NCBI GenBank assembly: GCA_022497155.1
Contig: MU385753.1
Location: 372,001 to 436,000, forward strand
From: Whalleya microplaca
Lineage: Eukaryota; Ascomycota; Sordariomycetes; Xylariales; Xylariaceae
Direction: 5' to 3'
Length of the DNA: 64,000 nucleotides
The notes under the pieces were generated by a model. The model was not told the DNA's origin and made no database searches. It saw only the letters and a program-made list of their open reading frames with translations. The position numbers and the translations under genes were made by a program. Shown in pieces: positions 11,435-23,058 of this stretch (positions are counted from its first letter, which is position 1; each line of letters begins with the position of its first letter).

Positions 11435-12614
11435 AAGCGAGCTCCTCTGATCGGTGGTCGAACATACCGCCGTGTATGCCCCGTGAATTGAATATGGAGA
11501 ATACCTCATCTACTCATGCGATTCAAGGTGCGAACGCGTCACTTAATAAGCCGGACAAGCACAACAGTTAAGGGGGCTTTTCCACAGCCTAATTGTCCCC
11601 GGGAACTGACATACTTTGGTGGAATTGCCACAAAAGGAGACGTTCATGGACTCGGGTTGACCTAGCTGTTATGCAGTTGGGAGCTGGGAGCCAACGGCGT
11701 TTTGTTGGCAACAGCTCTGGCTATTAGCCGTGAAGCTAAGTAGCTGATCAACTCGGTAGCTATATTTGTGATTTTCTGATACCCTTTTGGCGTTGGATTT
11801 ATACCCCTATTTTGATAATCGTGCTGACAGGAGGATATTTCAAACATGTGTATATATACCTTTCTAGGTTAAACACTCTTCTATGTTCTGTATAGATGAG
11901 GTTGAGAGTACAAAATAGGGGCATAATAGGTATCTTTGCCTGGTACCCCAGTACTGGGGGATAGAGAAGCTATCCCGAGGTTGAGTTATATGAATATGTA
12001 GAACAGATTTTATTACTCATGAGTATATATGTATGGTATGATAGGGTCACTTATATAAAGAACTCATGACGTTGAAAGTTATCCAGGCGGTGAAAGTTAT
12101 GCATACCCTATTTTATGCTATGTTTGAGTATACACCCTACCTATCTATTAAGTTTCCTTGCGTATAACCACACAAAAGTTGCCAATTTAGACGCACTCAA
12201 AGCTAATCTAGCAACTTGAGATATCTAAAAGGCGTTAGTCAACAAACAATATGGGTTAAGAAAGTGGAAACTGGTTTGTGATACTTCATATCTGCTGTGC
12301 ATTTGGGTCCAAGGTACTGTTCCTGACTGCTGGTGCATCACCTGCATTAATGTATTATCGAGTTACGAGGTGGTCAATGCTTTTTGCATGGCTGTTCACT
12401 TGTACCTGCGTACCTCGAGGAACTTCGCCATCAACACATACATAAGCCACGATTGATTTCCATCGTCGTCGTCATCGCATTACGATGCGAAAGAAACATA
12501 GCCTTCGTTAACTAATTATATTATTCTTTTATTGATTTTCGGACCGTCTCCAACTCGCCGTTACTTTGTGTCTATCCGCCGACTCTCGAACCGCCTTCGT
12601 TTTCGAGTTCAACG
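11435..12614. other. Intergenic between NLR-like gene and cis-prenyltransferase
   Basis: No gene recognised. A perfect 14-bp palindrome CCCCAGTACTGGGG lies at 11946-11959. GAAAGTTAT occurs twice about 20 bp apart near 12073-12100. The stretch is AT-rich between about 11860 and 12300. The last 150 bases are the likely promoter and leader of the downstream gene. Confidence 0.5.
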
Positions 12615-13761
12615 ATGTCGGACCTCTATCTTTCGCATGTTAGGAATTGGCTTTGGAAATCACCACCGGTTGAATGGGCGATGAAAAATGCCCGGGAGTT
12701 GCTTATCGGCACTCTCAAGCAGGGACCCATACCCCAACACGTTGCGTTCGAGATGGACGGGAACAGGCGCTTTGCCAAGAACCACAAAATTGAGACCATA
12801 GAGGGCCACCACCTCGGTTTCGAGGCCCTTGCAAGAGTATGGTCTACGATAGCAATGCGCGAAGGTGCCTATATAGCTAACAGGATATAGGTGCTCGAGA
12901 TTTGTTACAAGTGTGGAGTCAAGGTAGTCACCGTGTACGCGTTCAGCATCGAAAACTTCAACCGACCCAGACACGAGGTCAAGGGCTTGATGGCGATGGC
13001 TAAGGTGAAATTGGAACAACTTATCCAGCACGGCGAGCTCCTCGATCGATATGGCGCCGGTATCCGGGTGTTGGGGGAACGAGATCTGATCCCAGACGAC
13101 GTATTACCCTTTGTCGACCGGGCCATTGACATGACCAAACACAACAAGGAGTAAGCATGGCATAGAGTGGTGGCTGTCTTCGTTGATGATAGCTGACTAT
13201 ACACATAGCGCTGTACTAAACATCTGCTTCCCATACACGTCGAGGGCCGAAATGACCAGTGCTATCAAGGCTACGGTAGATGAGTATACGACGGCGCCCC
13301 GGCCCCCAAACACCCCCTTTTCGCAATCGCGAATCACGCAGAAAATACGGTCGAACCAGTCGAGGAAGTCGGACTCCTCCACACCTAGGGAGACGTCCCC
13401 GGACCCCAACGCCAAGTCGGACGGCGACGACTCGATGTCTTCGATTACGGCTCTGGACGCCGAGTCGCCGCGCCTGCAGCCGACGACGCCGGTGCCGTTC
13501 CGCAACCCGGAGACGATCACGGCCGAGACCATCAACGGCCACACGTACACGGCGGACTGCCCGCCGCTGGACATCTTCATCCGCACTAGTGGCGTCCGGA
13601 GGCTGAGCGACTTCATGCTGTGGCAGTGCCACGAGGACACCCACATCTTCTTCCTCAAGTGCCTGTGGCCCGAGTTCGACCTCTGGCACTTCATCCCCGT
13701 CCTGCTGGAGTGGCAGTGGCGGCAGAAGAAACTGGGGGAGAAGGAGGGCTCGCGGAAGTGA
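12615..13761 (+). CDS. rer2: Cis-prenyltransferase, dehydrodolichyl diphosphate synthase (Rer2-like)
   Basis: Three exons, 12615-12836, 12891-13150 and 13209-13761, give 344 residues. The introns are 54 and 58 bp (GTATGG..ATAG; GTAAGC..ATAG). The second junction creates the Asp of KHNKDAVLNICFPYTSR, a conserved block, which supports the splice. Motif I, FEMDGNRRFAKN (residues 45-56), carries the catalytic Asp. TVYAFSIENFNR follows near the start of exon 2. RTSGVRRLSDFMLWQ near residue 286 is the conserved C-terminal diphosphate-binding signature. The enzyme extends farnesyl diphosphate with isopentenyl units to long-chain dehydrodolichyl diphosphate at the ER, with a Nus1-type partner. An insert of about 70 Ser/Pro/Thr-rich residues (about 188-258) separates the NICFPYTSR block from the RTSG block. 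The last exon is clearly more GC-rich than the first two. Confidence 0.9.
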
Positions 13762-14796
13762 GCCGTGGTGTGTGTTGTGTGTGGTGTGGTGTGGTGTGGT
13801 GTAATTAACTACTTACTATAAACCTGTACAAACCGGACGGTGTATTTTTCCTTATAGATTAGAGTGACAGTATACCATGGTTTGGCGTCCTGGCGTAGCA
13901 GCAACACAATTTATTATCGTATTAGTAGGTAGCATAAACTTCGTTTATAGAGTATTCTTCATCAACTTCAAGTTGCTACCTAGACAAATGTAATTTTCAT
14001 ATGTCTATAGAAAATCCCACTAGTATATTAAGGAGCTCTGCATAAGGACTTGATGTTATCGATTTCTTTCTCTTCCTGTCAGAAAGTCATGGAGTACATA
14101 TGTACATAGTAAGGCCATTGAAGTCCAGTCGGATGTGTGTGTACAAAGTACCTACCTAGGTACCTATGACCAGATGAAATGATTACATAAGTCGAAATGC
14201 CGAGGCAGGGATAGACCAGCTGAATGGATCCTGGAAGTCTCACCTCACAGTTCAACCCTGCAGCACCTTTATCTTATCATAAACAAGGCCGGATTAATTC
14301 TCGGATCAATAGTGGAGAAAACGTCTCCACTAGTATGGAAGGTCACCCAATCATGTGGGTGCAAATTGGGCTGGGAGCCCACAAATGCCCGCCGACCAGA
14401 CAGATGGAGCAGCGCGTGGCAGGCCTGGGAGGTGTCTGTCCCTTGCTCATCAGTCAATTAATCCATTAAATCCCCGTCCACTGTGCAGTTGTTCACCCGT
14501 TTGTTCACCCAGTACGGCCAGTCCTCGCACTTTTGCGCCTCCGCTTCTACACAGCTTCTACACAAACACTGCCTGTCCCTCTCCAGTCCATTTCTACCAG
14601 TATCCTCTATCTCGTATCGCAAGATGACTTGAGCTTCAGCATCTGAAGCTTCTTGTCAACTTTATTCTCTTTCCAAACCCACTCAGCCAGCCTATCCAAC
14701 AACTAGCTTCCGTCTGTCCTCCTTACCCTCCTCGCCCTCCACGCCCTCCTTGCCCCGATCGAGGTTCCGATTCAGCAGCCACCTCTTACAATCACC
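13762..14796. other. Intergenic between cis-prenyltransferase and ING gene
   Basis: No gene recognised. A TGTGG/TGTGGTG repeat at about 13770-13801 lies in the likely 3' UTR of the preceding gene. GTACCTACCTAGGTACC at about 14149-14165 is nearly self-complementary. The 14690-14790 stretch is strongly pyrimidine-rich (repeats of CCTCC/CTCG), as in many fungal 5' leaders, and precedes the ATG in the context ATCACCATGAAG. Confidence 0.5.
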
Positions 14797-17204
14797 ATGA
14801 AGACTGCTAAACCCCCTAATGCCGAGGCTGGCCCTTCGTCCAGTCGGAGGGCCCAGCCTGTCCGCCAGACTCGAACAAATCCTCCGCGAACCTCGTCTGG
14901 TGTGGCCCGTCCTCTCAACGGCAGAGATCCGCTCGGGGGTGGCCATAGCCACGATCAACCCATCGACATATTCCCTGGTATCTCACACTTCACCGATGCT
15001 ATAACATCTCTCCCGAAAGACCTCGTCCGACATTTCACACTGCTGAAGGAGGTCGACGCCAAGATCTTCACACCCGAGGAGGTCCTGCACCAGCTTGTCA
15101 ATGCTGCCCTCAAGTCAAGCCCTCCTGAACCCAGAAACAACAATGACGCAGCCAGCAGTGTTGCGCCGGGCTCGACCCCCATGAGCACCCAGAATAGCTC
15201 GATCGGAATCCCCACAAACGGGACCCTGCCTTCCGGATCGACTGGTGACACCTACAACTCTACCGTGTTCGACCCCAGCAACATTCCACGACGACAGCTA
15301 TTTCGCCAAACCGCGTTCAAGGTCCAAGAAATGCTCGTGTCGATCGAGGAGAAGAACCATGTCATATCGACCGCCAATGAGGCGCTTTCCAAGCACCTCG
15401 CCCGCATAAACGACGTGTGGCCGCACCTCGAGGCCGAATTCAGCGATGAAGCTAAATGGGGTAGCACTACGCATTGGGCATATCCAGAAAACAGGGCCAA
15501 TCGAGCGAATCAAGCAGAGCGATCGCGCCGAGATGGAGCAGCCACTATTACTGCTGCTGCCCAGCAGCTGGCCGAGGAGGCCGCACAACGTAGTGACGCT
15601 CGAAAGCAAGCGATCCAGGCCAAAAAGGGGCTTAAGAACCACCATCAGGACTCGGATCACGATGACCACGAGAGCAAGCAGAAAGGCGAATCCACAAAAA
15701 AGTCACACAACAGCAAAGCGCGGAAAGGTGCCGACACAACAGCACCGGTAGGGTTGGGCATTACTGCAGGCGCAACCACCAACGGGAACAACCCTCCGTC
15801 TAAGAGACGAAAGGTCGAGACTAACAAGCCAGCCAACGGCGGACAGCCTATGGAACGCGCGATGAGCTCAGTGTTCGGCAACAATACCACGAAAGCCAAG
15901 AACCCCAGTCCCCGGGCGACACCTGCGCCTGAACCAACCAAGAAACGAAAAGCTCTCCCTACTGTCAACGGCATTTCAAAGAAGAGGTCAGTTTATATCC
16001 ATACGTCCCCCATATACATAGCCCCTTTACTAAATTTTACCTTACAGCAAAACGGCCCTCGCAGCAGCTGCCCTCTCACCCTCCACCGCACCCTCACCAA
16101 TTCAACCGAGCTTCACAGATTCTAAGACGATCAGCCGCGGTTCTCCTGCACCTACAACCGGCGCAGCCACAGCCGCAGCCGCCGCCGCCGCCGCCGCACG
16201 CCCGGTATCGGCTCGTGCGAGGCAGAACTCCATACAATCTAGTATCGAAAATGGTCGGCAACGACCTGCTTCGGCTACGTCAAACAAACCAAACAGTGTC
16301 ACTCCTGCAACGCCAGAGATATCAACAGGCCAAAATGGGACCCGGCCCCCGAATGACACCAAATCAAGTAAAGAGTCCATTACCACAGTCAAGACGGAGG
16401 CTTCAAAGGAAGAAGCGGTTCACCAAGTTGCTAGCGCAAACACCCCAGCCGCGGGCAGCAAAAAAGAAGGATCTACGAAAGCAGCAGACGATCCGGAATC
16501 TACTAGCAGGCTCGACTCCGCACAACAGCAAGCCCAGACAACACCGGCCGCCTCCTCCATCACCACAACCAACGTCGTCACGACCAAGAGCGGACGCGCC
16601 AGCAAGCCGTCGACGCCCGCCATAGGCAGCTTCCCCGAGCACCCGCAGGCGCCGCTGCCGCAGCGCTCGCGCTCGTCGCGGAACAATGCTGCGTCGTCAT
16701 CGACATCATCAGGCGCCACCACCAACGTCAAGAGAAGCCACAAGAAAGGCGCCGCTCAGCAACAACAGCAACAGCAACAGCAGCAGCAGGTTCTCGCGGC
16801 GAGCCGAGCAGCAGCAGGGGATGCGAACGCGAACGCGAACGGGAATGGGAATGGTAGTGTACAAGGCGGTGGTGGTGTTGGTGCCGGCGACGACGAAGGA
16901 GGCGACGTCGAGGTCGACGCCGATGAGCCGCTGTATTGCTATTGTAACGGCGTCAGCTACGGCGAGATGGTCGCGTGCGATGCTGATGACTGCACGCGCG
17001 AGTGGTTCCATTTGGACTGTGTTGGGCTGAAGGCCGCTCCGCCTTCTAGTGGTGAGTTGCCAAAAAACCCCACGATTACTACTTACTTACTATTCTGATA
17101 CTTGCTCCTGGACTTTGCTAATGTGTTTTTGTTTGACAGTGAAATGGTACTGCGATAACTGCAAGGACCGCATCAAGACGGGGAAGAAGGTCAATGGCAG
17201 ATGA
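14797..17204 (+). CDS. ING-family PHD-finger chromatin protein (Pho23-like)
   Basis: Three exons, 14797-15986, 16048-17051 and 17140-17204, give about 752 residues. Both introns keep phase (GTCAGT..TTACAG, 61 bp; GTGAGT..TGACAG, 88 bp), and the second one splits the PHD finger. An ING N-terminal segment begins near residue 57 ([17 protein letters not shown]). The C-terminal PHD finger (about 690-745) shows [24 protein letters not shown] and KWYCDNC, the full C4HC3 set. ING proteins read H3K4me3 and sit in histone deacetylase (Rpd3L, Pho23) or acetyltransferase (Yng1/Yng2) complexes. The long linker of about 580 residues, with Ala, Gln, Ser and Asn runs, resembles Pho23-type members, but the complex is inferred. 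The linker repeats include GCC-type Ala codons around 16170-16198 and CAG/CAA Gln codons around 16760-16790. Confidence 0.85.
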
Positions 17205-17694
17205 TGATTGATGATGATCACGATGATGGGGTGCTCTGGTGCTCGAGGCGCCCTGAATAGACGGACGGACGACACAAGCGGGCGTTCACTTACATACGGG
17301 GTGATTTTTCTACGCAATTGCAATTATTTCCATTGACAGCAGACAGCAGACAGGCGCTGGGAGTTTACGGGGGCTAGAGGTGGGCGGTGTTTATTCAGCG
17401 TCATCGTGGGCTCCGTCGTCAATGCCAGCATCGGTCCGGCTGGATTTGTTACATACGAGACATCGGATAGATACAATGCGGGAGCATGGGATCACCACAA
17501 CACCTCTGTTGATTGATCGACTGAAGATGTGTCGGTTTAGTACCCGTGTGTGTACGTGAGTGGGATTGGGATTGCTGTACATCTGCCAAGCTCCTCTTTG
17601 GATGGCCAGCGACTATCATGTGTAATGTATGCCAAGGGTGGTCATAGTATTTACATCGTGTAAGAGAATAAGTAAATATCTCAAGTGATGATGG
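17205..17694. other. Intergenic downstream of ING gene
   Basis: Likely 3' UTR and spacer. It contains GATGAT repeats just after the stop codon and no credible open frame. Confidence 0.5.
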
Positions 17695-17955
17695 CTCGAG
17701 AAGCTGTTCAGATAGATGAATGGCCAGACAGATAATGTCGTTTTGGAATGACGTGAAGAAATTATGTCCGCATATTAGGTTAGCTATAGCCTGGCTGTTT
17801 AGATAGATAGATGGACGATATCGGTATTGAAGCATGTGAAGATAATTACGTCCGCATATTAGGTGAATCATAGTCTGACTCCTTGAACAGACAGACAGTG
17901 TCATTTCCGAATATTATGAAAAAGTTTCTGTCCGCATATTAGTTGAACCATAGGC
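17695..17955. repeat. Three-copy degenerate tandem repeat, about 80-84 bp unit
   Basis: The word GTCCGCATATTAG occurs at 17766, 17850 and 17930, spaced 84 and 80 bp. Each copy is followed by a related tail (GGTTAGCTATAG, GGTGAATCATAG, TTGAACCATAG). Each is preceded by a CAGATAGA/CAGACAGA-like tract and a partly conserved TGTCGTTTTGGAATGACGTGAAG-type block of lower identity. No coding frame runs through the array. Its function is unknown. Confidence 0.8.
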
Positions 17956-18834
17956 TGGCGTGATCCTTCATCACCCTCGACCACGATGACTTATACCATC
18001 GATTAAGCATGCTGTAGATAAGCTCCTCGGGAGAGATGAGCCCAACGGTGCAAGATCTACTAGCGCTGATGGGAATCGCACCTATCTACATGCATTCTTA
18101 ACCCAAGTGAGAGAAATACCATTCCCTAGCGCTATCAGGGATCAGATCTAATCTCACTTGAGCAGCCACCAAGGCCACATTCAGTTTGCTGTTATCTTGG
18201 AAAGAGAGAAGGTTGAGAGCGGTATCGCTCGGTATTACGTAGGTACGGATATAGGCTACCTCATGCACGGGTTCGAACCAACGGAACGGGGTGCACCAGC
18301 CTAACGTACAGCTATGGATGTATACATGGACGGATACGTGTGTATGCTGCGTACTAATGGACGTAACCTTAGGTAGGACTAGTACGCACACACACGCATG
18401 AGGTTCTGTAGGTAAACCTTACCTAGACCTATTCAGCCGCAGCGCGGGCCAGCAACCAGACACACTGGTGCGATCGCAACGCGCCAACGAGGAGTTGAAG
18501 CTATTTCCCCGCAATATAGTTAATATAGTTGGACATCTACCGCACCTAGCGGTCCATGCAGGGAGGTCTGAACAGGATGCTGACTAGTAGGGGGGTGCAA
18601 GGGGGGTGTACATCAAGGGGGGGTGTGGTGGTGCGTCTGCTCCCGAAGACGGGTGGCTGATACATTACCTAAGTAGGTATGTACAACACCCACCCACCAC
18701 GACCTGGGCATTGACTACTAGACTCGGATCTTCAAGCGATATATCATAGCGTAGATTTCTGCAACGTACGCTTTAGTTAAAGAAGAAGAAGAAACAGGAA
18801 AAAGGTGAGGAGGGGAAGAAACACCAAAAAAAGA

Positions 18835-18836
<2 letters not shown>
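17956..18836. other. Intergenic, no gene seen
   Basis: I see no supported gene. CA-rich short repeats lie near 18385-18397, a G-rich tract lies at 18588-18640, and purine-rich A/G sequence precedes the poly-T at 18837. Confidence 0.45.
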
Positions 18837-18879
<43 letters not shown>

Positions 18880-19044
18880 TTGTTGTTTTTTTTTTTTTTT
18901 TAATTTTTTATTTTATAAATTATAACAATATTTTATTTTATTAAGTATATTAGAAAAAACCGTAGGGAGGTAGGGNNNNNNNNNNCAACCACCAACAACC
19001 TATCTTTTTTTTTTTTTTTTTTTGTTTTTTTTTTTTTTTTTTTT
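18837..19044. repeat. Poly-T tracts around a 10-base assembly gap
   Basis: A run of 42 T at 18837-18878 is followed by GTTGTTG, more T-runs and AT-rich sequence. Ten N lie at 18976-18985. Two more T-runs interrupted by a G cover about 19015-19044. The gap size is probably nominal. The homopolymers may mark the A-tails of inserted elements read on the minus strand, or assembly collapse; the sequence cannot decide. Confidence 0.85.
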
Positions 19045-20901
19045 AGGTTCGAACCATTGCTTTGAGTATCAGTTTCTAGTTTCGAAATTCTACCCATAGG
19101 TCATTTGATTCAGTCTCTTCGACTACCCCGTAGGGCGGTAGAGCGTCGTGTTACTAGTAATTATATTGCTTGCACAGTTGCACCAGCCAACTACCTGGGA
19201 GATGGGCGTTGTCCGAGTTGTCCTGGGATATCAGTAAGCCGGTGGTGGAGGGGGGCAACGCAACACAAAGCGCGTCAGTCCGAGGCTGAGAGTTGATCAT
19301 GGGTTATTTCAAGACAATGGCCTCCTGAACCTCCTTGTTTAGTCTGTGATAAAGCTTCTTTCTCCCTCCTTAGTCCGTAGTTAAAGTTCTTGTGGCCGGA
19401 GTGGCCATGTGAAGCCCGCCATTGCTATGCCATTGTTTTATGTGTATACAAAGAAGCTTAACTCGTGGCAATGCGTCGAGTCGTCGAGAGCCTTCGTTCT
19501 TTGGTCCAATCAGTTCCCGTCTCAGTTGCAAATCCCATCGGACAAAGAGCGCTGGTTCCTGAATTTAATCAATAATGCCGGCGAACCGAGCTACAGATGC
19601 TACGTGATACGGCATAGGCCAAGCCGTCAACGAGTAAGGAAGTTGATGGAGAAGTCGGAGTCCACGGAGTTTGCCTGACATGACACTTGCTACCTCGAGT
19701 TAGTTTTAGTGTTAGCACTGAGCGATATCGCACCTGGTCACGCTCAGATTATAGTAATACGGGCTAAGAAGAGTCAACCGGGAACTAACAAGGCAAGAAA
19801 AAAAGAAGAGAGAAAAAAAGAGGACGAAGAAGAAAAAATTAGTAGAAAGAAAATTGATTAACCTTGGCCCAATGTCATTGTCTAACTCCATACTTTATTA
19901 TTATGCTACATGTGCTACATGTGCTACATGTACGCAAGGACAAGGAATGGTCAAACGATTTGTATAGGAAATGCAGAACGCGTAAACGTGATTCGTCGGT
20001 TCTCACTAATATAAGTCCGGGGAACGGGGAAAGACTCATACCGTGGTTGGGCCATCGCGCCAAGCTATGACGGCTTTTAGCCACTCAGCCCACGCCCTGA
20101 GGCTCCCTTGGCTTTAATACTCTTACATGGTGTGTGGTACGTACCATCCACGCATACAGGAAACCAGAATATGTATGTACGTATATACAGAAATTTCATC
20201 TCACGATGACGCTATCATCCGTAACAGCAACTCCGTAGGCTGGGACGGCCTGACACGCCCATTCTCATTACCAAATGGCAAACAAGCTACGCAGGCGAAC
20301 CATGGAGCCTAGAGCGTTTTTGCCGCCAGTTAATGGTTGCGACAAGCGCTGGTGGGTAGCTCAGGTGACAAAGAAGAAGCGGTTTCTCTCACCACTCCTT
20401 TATTTCCATTACCCAATCTGTGAACAATGGGAACTCGAGGCCGCTGCTCATGCTACCTACTTACGCATTACTACTAGACTACTACATAGTACCTGCTGCC
20501 AGCTATTGCCCATATAAACTATTACTAGGTCTTAGTTTCTTACATAGTCTGCCATTAGACGGTGAACGACACGTGCATCCCGGCAGCCCCATACTGGCCG
20601 GCCTCTCCTCCAACACACTTACACACTTACGTATGAGGAATTCCATCCCCCGTCTTGGGACCTCGACAACAATAAATACATGGGAACCTCGTGCTCTCCC
20701 GTCTGCCCGCCTCTACCCTAGTCTCGTACATCATATAGAATCCCTTTACATGCGATAGACTCATTTAACGTACCAGCTACGGCATCCATCTCATCAGTTC
20801 TTCCCCGCATTGCGCCAACGAAACCTGTTACCTAAGAATTCACTTATTTGACTAACAGAAAGCTCCATCCTGGTGGCCTGTGAGTCTTCCCGCAGCCTTG
20901 G
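19045..20901. other. Intergenic, possible SINE-like debris, no gene called
   Basis: CCGTAGGGCGGTAGAGCG at about 19128-19145 resembles a Pol III A-box region. A similar word, CCGTAGGGAGGTAGGG, abuts the N gap at 18960-18975. GGTTCGAACC at 19046-19055 is B-box-like but palindromic and lies on the wrong side. A 9-10-bp unit TGCTACATG is repeated three times at about 19903-19930. An 89-codon open frame at 19409-19678 has no recognisable domain. Confidence 0.4.
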
Positions 20902-23058
20902 ATGAAACTCTGCACCCGTGCGGACAATTGTCTGTCATCGTTCCAGCCCGAGAAGGAAAGAGACCTGGCTGCTGATGGCCTTACGCTATTGGAGCCCATT
21001 CCAAACATCGTGATTGTGCGACCTATCGGACCACCAGCCAATCTTCCGATGATGGACCATCCATCTCTCACTCCTCTGAGTCCTCTCGCTTCTGTGTTGA
21101 AGCACCCAAGCCATCACTTGTTCACCAGCAAATTTAAGGACCGGCCCATACCCGCCTCCAAAGACGACAAAATGGCCCGACTTGAGGCCGCTTCTCGATT
21201 CTCCCCCGAAAACTCTACCCGCTCCTCATTCTCATCTGTCCGAGAGGACGACTCTAACCTAGCCCAGAACTTCACCAGCACCAAGGTCTCATCGTATTCT
21301 AGGCCTTCGGAAGAAACAGCCGTAGAAGACCAGCCGTCCCCCTCAGAAATGACACAGACGCAATTCGTGCCACCCGTAACACAACCGCACAGCAGGTTGC
21401 ACGGTTGCTGGCTTCCTGCCGTTGCTGTCGACAGCTTTCAGGGCTGGAAGCAGATCGGTGTGAGGGGAAGACAGGCGAGCAAAAGCTACGGAGACTTGCA
21501 AGCTCTGAAGATTTCCTGGTCGACACCGCCTCCTCCTGCCAAGCCAAAGGATCCAGAGAGACCAGCTCCAGGAACGGCGGCCATCGAAAGATTACCCCCC
21601 GAGCTCCTTGGTAAGTTTCAGGCAAGCTTGTCGTAGAGGATTTAGCAGTTATCTAACTGATGAACAGATCAAATCATCGACCATCTTGTCCTTGATGTGC
21701 CTACAAATGGACTCACTACTCGTAATGTGGACTTGATGTCTTTGTTGCTGACGTCGAGAACATTACACTCGGCAACGCTAAATTCCCTTTACAAGAACAT
21801 CACGATCCCTCATTCGAGAATCTTCCGCAAATTCCTCTCACATGTCTCCCAGAACCCAGAACTAGGGACTATCGTGCGGCGGCTAGATTTCAGTCACTTC
21901 AATCCCAACACCATCTTTTCCACAGCAAGCGAGCGAGCCACTACTCGCAACTTGACTCCGGAAACTTTGTTGCATTGCTTGGAGTTGACTCCTTACCTTC
22001 GTGAGTTCTTGGCACAGGAATATGTTGACGACGAGATCAATGAACCTGTTCTGCGAAAGCTCTTTTTCGGACTAGAGAGGCTTCAGGGACTCGACTTCTG
22101 CGGCTGCTCTTCGGTCCCTTTTCGGAAGACGTTCGAGTCTATCCTGGCGTATGACTGGCCGCAGACACTCTCCATCTCTCGTCTTTCCTTGCACAAATGC
22201 ATCAACCTACCTTCGACCGTCTTCGAGACACTGCTACCTCGGTTAGGGAAGTTGACGCATCTGGATCTCGCTGGGACAAGGGTTACGGACGAGGCGTTGC
22301 TGTCCATTCCGCACAACACCAAGATCACACACCTGAACTTGGCCAAGTGCAAGCTCTTGACAGCTGACGTCGTCATAGACTTCATCGCGAATCACCCGGC
22401 CGCCAAAAACCTGAAGTTCTTGAGCCTCGCGGCCGATGCGAAAAGCCATCAGCTTCTAGACGAGGACGATTTGACGAAGCTCATCCCACATCTTCCCCAG
22501 AGCCTACGCTCTCTTAGCCTGCGGGGAAGCAGGATGAATGCTTCCCATATCGACCTCCTTCGGCCCCTGACGAAGCACTTGGAAGAGCTCGCGGTAGGCC
22601 GAGACCTGAAGATCGCCGACGTCGATCGCCTCTTCGTACCCGATTCCCCCGAAGACGACGACGACGTGAGCATGCAGCTCGACTGGGTACCGCACTCGCT
22701 CAAGTACCTGGACCTGTCGGACTACTTCACGTCGGAGCTGGACCTCAACGCCCTGTTCGGGCGCAGCACGTCGATCATGAAGAAGTACTCGGCGCCGCTC
22801 GAGGTCGTCGAGATCACCGACGGCCTGTACCCGCGGCTCTCCAAGTCGCCCGTCGTGGGCTCCGCGGGCTGGACCGTCATGGAGTTCGGCAGCCGGGCCT
22901 GGCTCGTCCGCGTCCACCGGCCCGAGGACGGTCCGCGCGACTCCGGGCTCCGCTCCTGGAAGATGGGCGCCTCGTTCTGGGGCATGCGCAAGGTCCCGGT
23001 CGCGTCTGCCGAGGTGGGTGGCATGTACGGTTCGTATATGTTCAAGCGCAAGCTATGA
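20902..23058 (+). CDS. F-box / leucine-rich-repeat protein
   Basis: Two exons, 20902-21610 and 21668-23058, are joined by removing a 57-bp intron (GTAAGT, branch CTAAC, GAACAG), giving 699 residues. The join forms LPPELLDQIIDHLVL, a typical F-box start, near residue 232. This is followed by leucine-rich repeats (for example LTHLDLAGTRVTDEALLSI and LRSLSLRGSRMNASHIDLL). F-box/LRR proteins select substrates for SCF ubiquitin ligases, and AMN1-like members act in cell-cycle exit; the substrate here is unknown. The first 230 residues are Ser/Pro-rich and probably disordered. The start is uncertain: the ATGs at about 21049-21052 (MMDHPSLTP) would give a protein about 50 residues shorter. The last 450 bases are markedly more GC-rich. 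A short copy of the segment at 22513-22563 recurs at 38599-38648. Confidence 0.8.

Noticed and set aside
19046..19160. tRNA-like A-box and B-box words
   Set aside because: The B-box-like word precedes the A-box-like word and is palindromic; no cloverleaf can be drawn.
19409..19678. 89-codon ATG-started frame
   Set aside because: It reads plausibly but has no family resemblance, no splice context and lies in repeat-like DNA.
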